DNA from: Epilithonimonas hominis
GTDB lineage: Bacteria > Bacteroidota > Bacteroidia > Flavobacteriales > Weeksellaceae
Assembly: GCF_003730015.1 (NCBI RefSeq)
Contig: NZ_RJTU01000053.1
Location: 40,823-104,822 of the forward strand
DNA length: 64,000 bases
Reading direction: 5' to 3'
In this document: in pieces, positions 63,829 through 64,000 of the stretch
How positions within the stretch are numbered: the first letter of the stretch is position 1
Layout of the letters: the number at the start of each line of letters is the position of its first letter
The notes under the pieces: generated by a model
What the model was told of the DNA's origin: nothing
Database searches by the model: none
What the model saw: only the letters and a program-made list of their open reading frames with translations
Position numbers and translations under genes: made by a program

Positions 63829-63912
63829 AGGAGCTTAATCCCGCTATCCATTATATCATTTTCTTTTTTAGTAAGAAAAAGAAAAAGGATGCCGTTTCTA
63901 TCGGGGCTATGG
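63829..63912 (+). repeat. interspersed repeat, copy C
   Basis: Begins AGGAGCTTAATCCCGCTATCC, as in copy A, and ends TATCGGGGCTATGG. The middle is a variable A/T hairpin (TTTTCTTTTT ... AAAAAGAAAAAG). It lies upstream of the aminopeptidase gene. Confidence 0.75.
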
Positions 63913-63956
63913 ATTTTGTTGGTGCATCAACGTTTGTACATTGATAAAAAATAAAG

Positions 63957-63988
63957 AATCCGTCTCACAACTGAGGCGGATTTTTTTT
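63957..63988. terminator. intrinsic terminator near right edge
   Basis: A 10-bp stem (AATCCGTCTC / GAGGCGGATT, one G-U pair) with a 6-base loop and a T-run on the plus strand. The minus-strand side is also T-rich, so it may end a gene lying beyond the right edge. Confidence 0.7.
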
Positions 63989-64000
63989 GGTTATTATTGA

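Overview
The window looks like chromosomal DNA of a flavobacterium of the Chryseobacterium/Epilithonimonas kind. Supporting signs are the AT-rich sequence, several promoters with the Bacteroidetes -7 box TAnnTTTG, lipoproteins with a cysteine after a short signal, a SusC/SusD pair, an acyl-ACP desaturase, class II (long) ketol-acid reductoisomerase, and many short palindromic intergenic repeats. The genus is inferred from protein and repeat style, not from a search. No rRNA, tRNA, CRISPR array, insertion sequence or prophage was seen.

Layout. 1-4.9 kb: housekeeping genes (3' part of gpmI, acyl-ACP desaturase, HAD hydrolase, four-helix-bundle protein, map, a methyltransferase). 5.1-16 kb: two drug/solute export systems, an RND tripartite pump (adaptor, pump, outer-membrane factor) and a TolC-HlyD-MFS pump, with an AraC regulator between them. 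16.1-18.8 kb: a VWA protein and a MoxR/ChlI-type ATPase on the minus strand. 19.1-21.9 kb: a methyltransferase and metG, convergent. 22.6-35 kb: a starch/maltodextrin utilisation locus (SusC, SusD, SusE, GH97, GH13, two small proteins, SLC45-like sugar transporter). 35.2-35.9 kb: a decayed WYL regulator. 35.9-44.8 kb (minus): a potassium-uptake operon, kdp, with small membrane peptides, KdpFABC, a porin, a stand-alone KdpD sensor domain and a separate histidine kinase. 45.0-47.4 kb: pfkB, and a sigma-54-type response regulator that is the likely partner of that kinase. 47.65-57.9 kb: the branched-chain amino acid operon ilvE-D-B-N-C, a small monooxygenase, a double ABC ATPase and ilvA. 58-63.7 kb: pirin, purD, guaA and a secreted M1 aminopeptidase.

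How the parts work together. The Sus-like genes form one pathway: SusCDE bind and import maltodextrin, the GH13 and GH97 enzymes cut it to glucose, and the MFS protein moves small sugars across the inner membrane. The ilv genes cover all common steps from threonine/pyruvate to isoleucine and valine. Their leader shows a complete attenuator: a promoter, an 18-residue Ile/Val-rich leader peptide, an antiterminator and a terminator. The kdp locus departs from the enterobacterial plan in three ways: KdpD is split, the regulator is NtrC-like instead of OmpR-like, and four overlapping or closely packed single-span micropeptides (one being KdpF) precede kdpA.

The most interesting observations are the ilv attenuator, the kdp micropeptide cluster and its regulation, the WYL pseudogene, and several families of intergenic repeats, one with three copies in the window.
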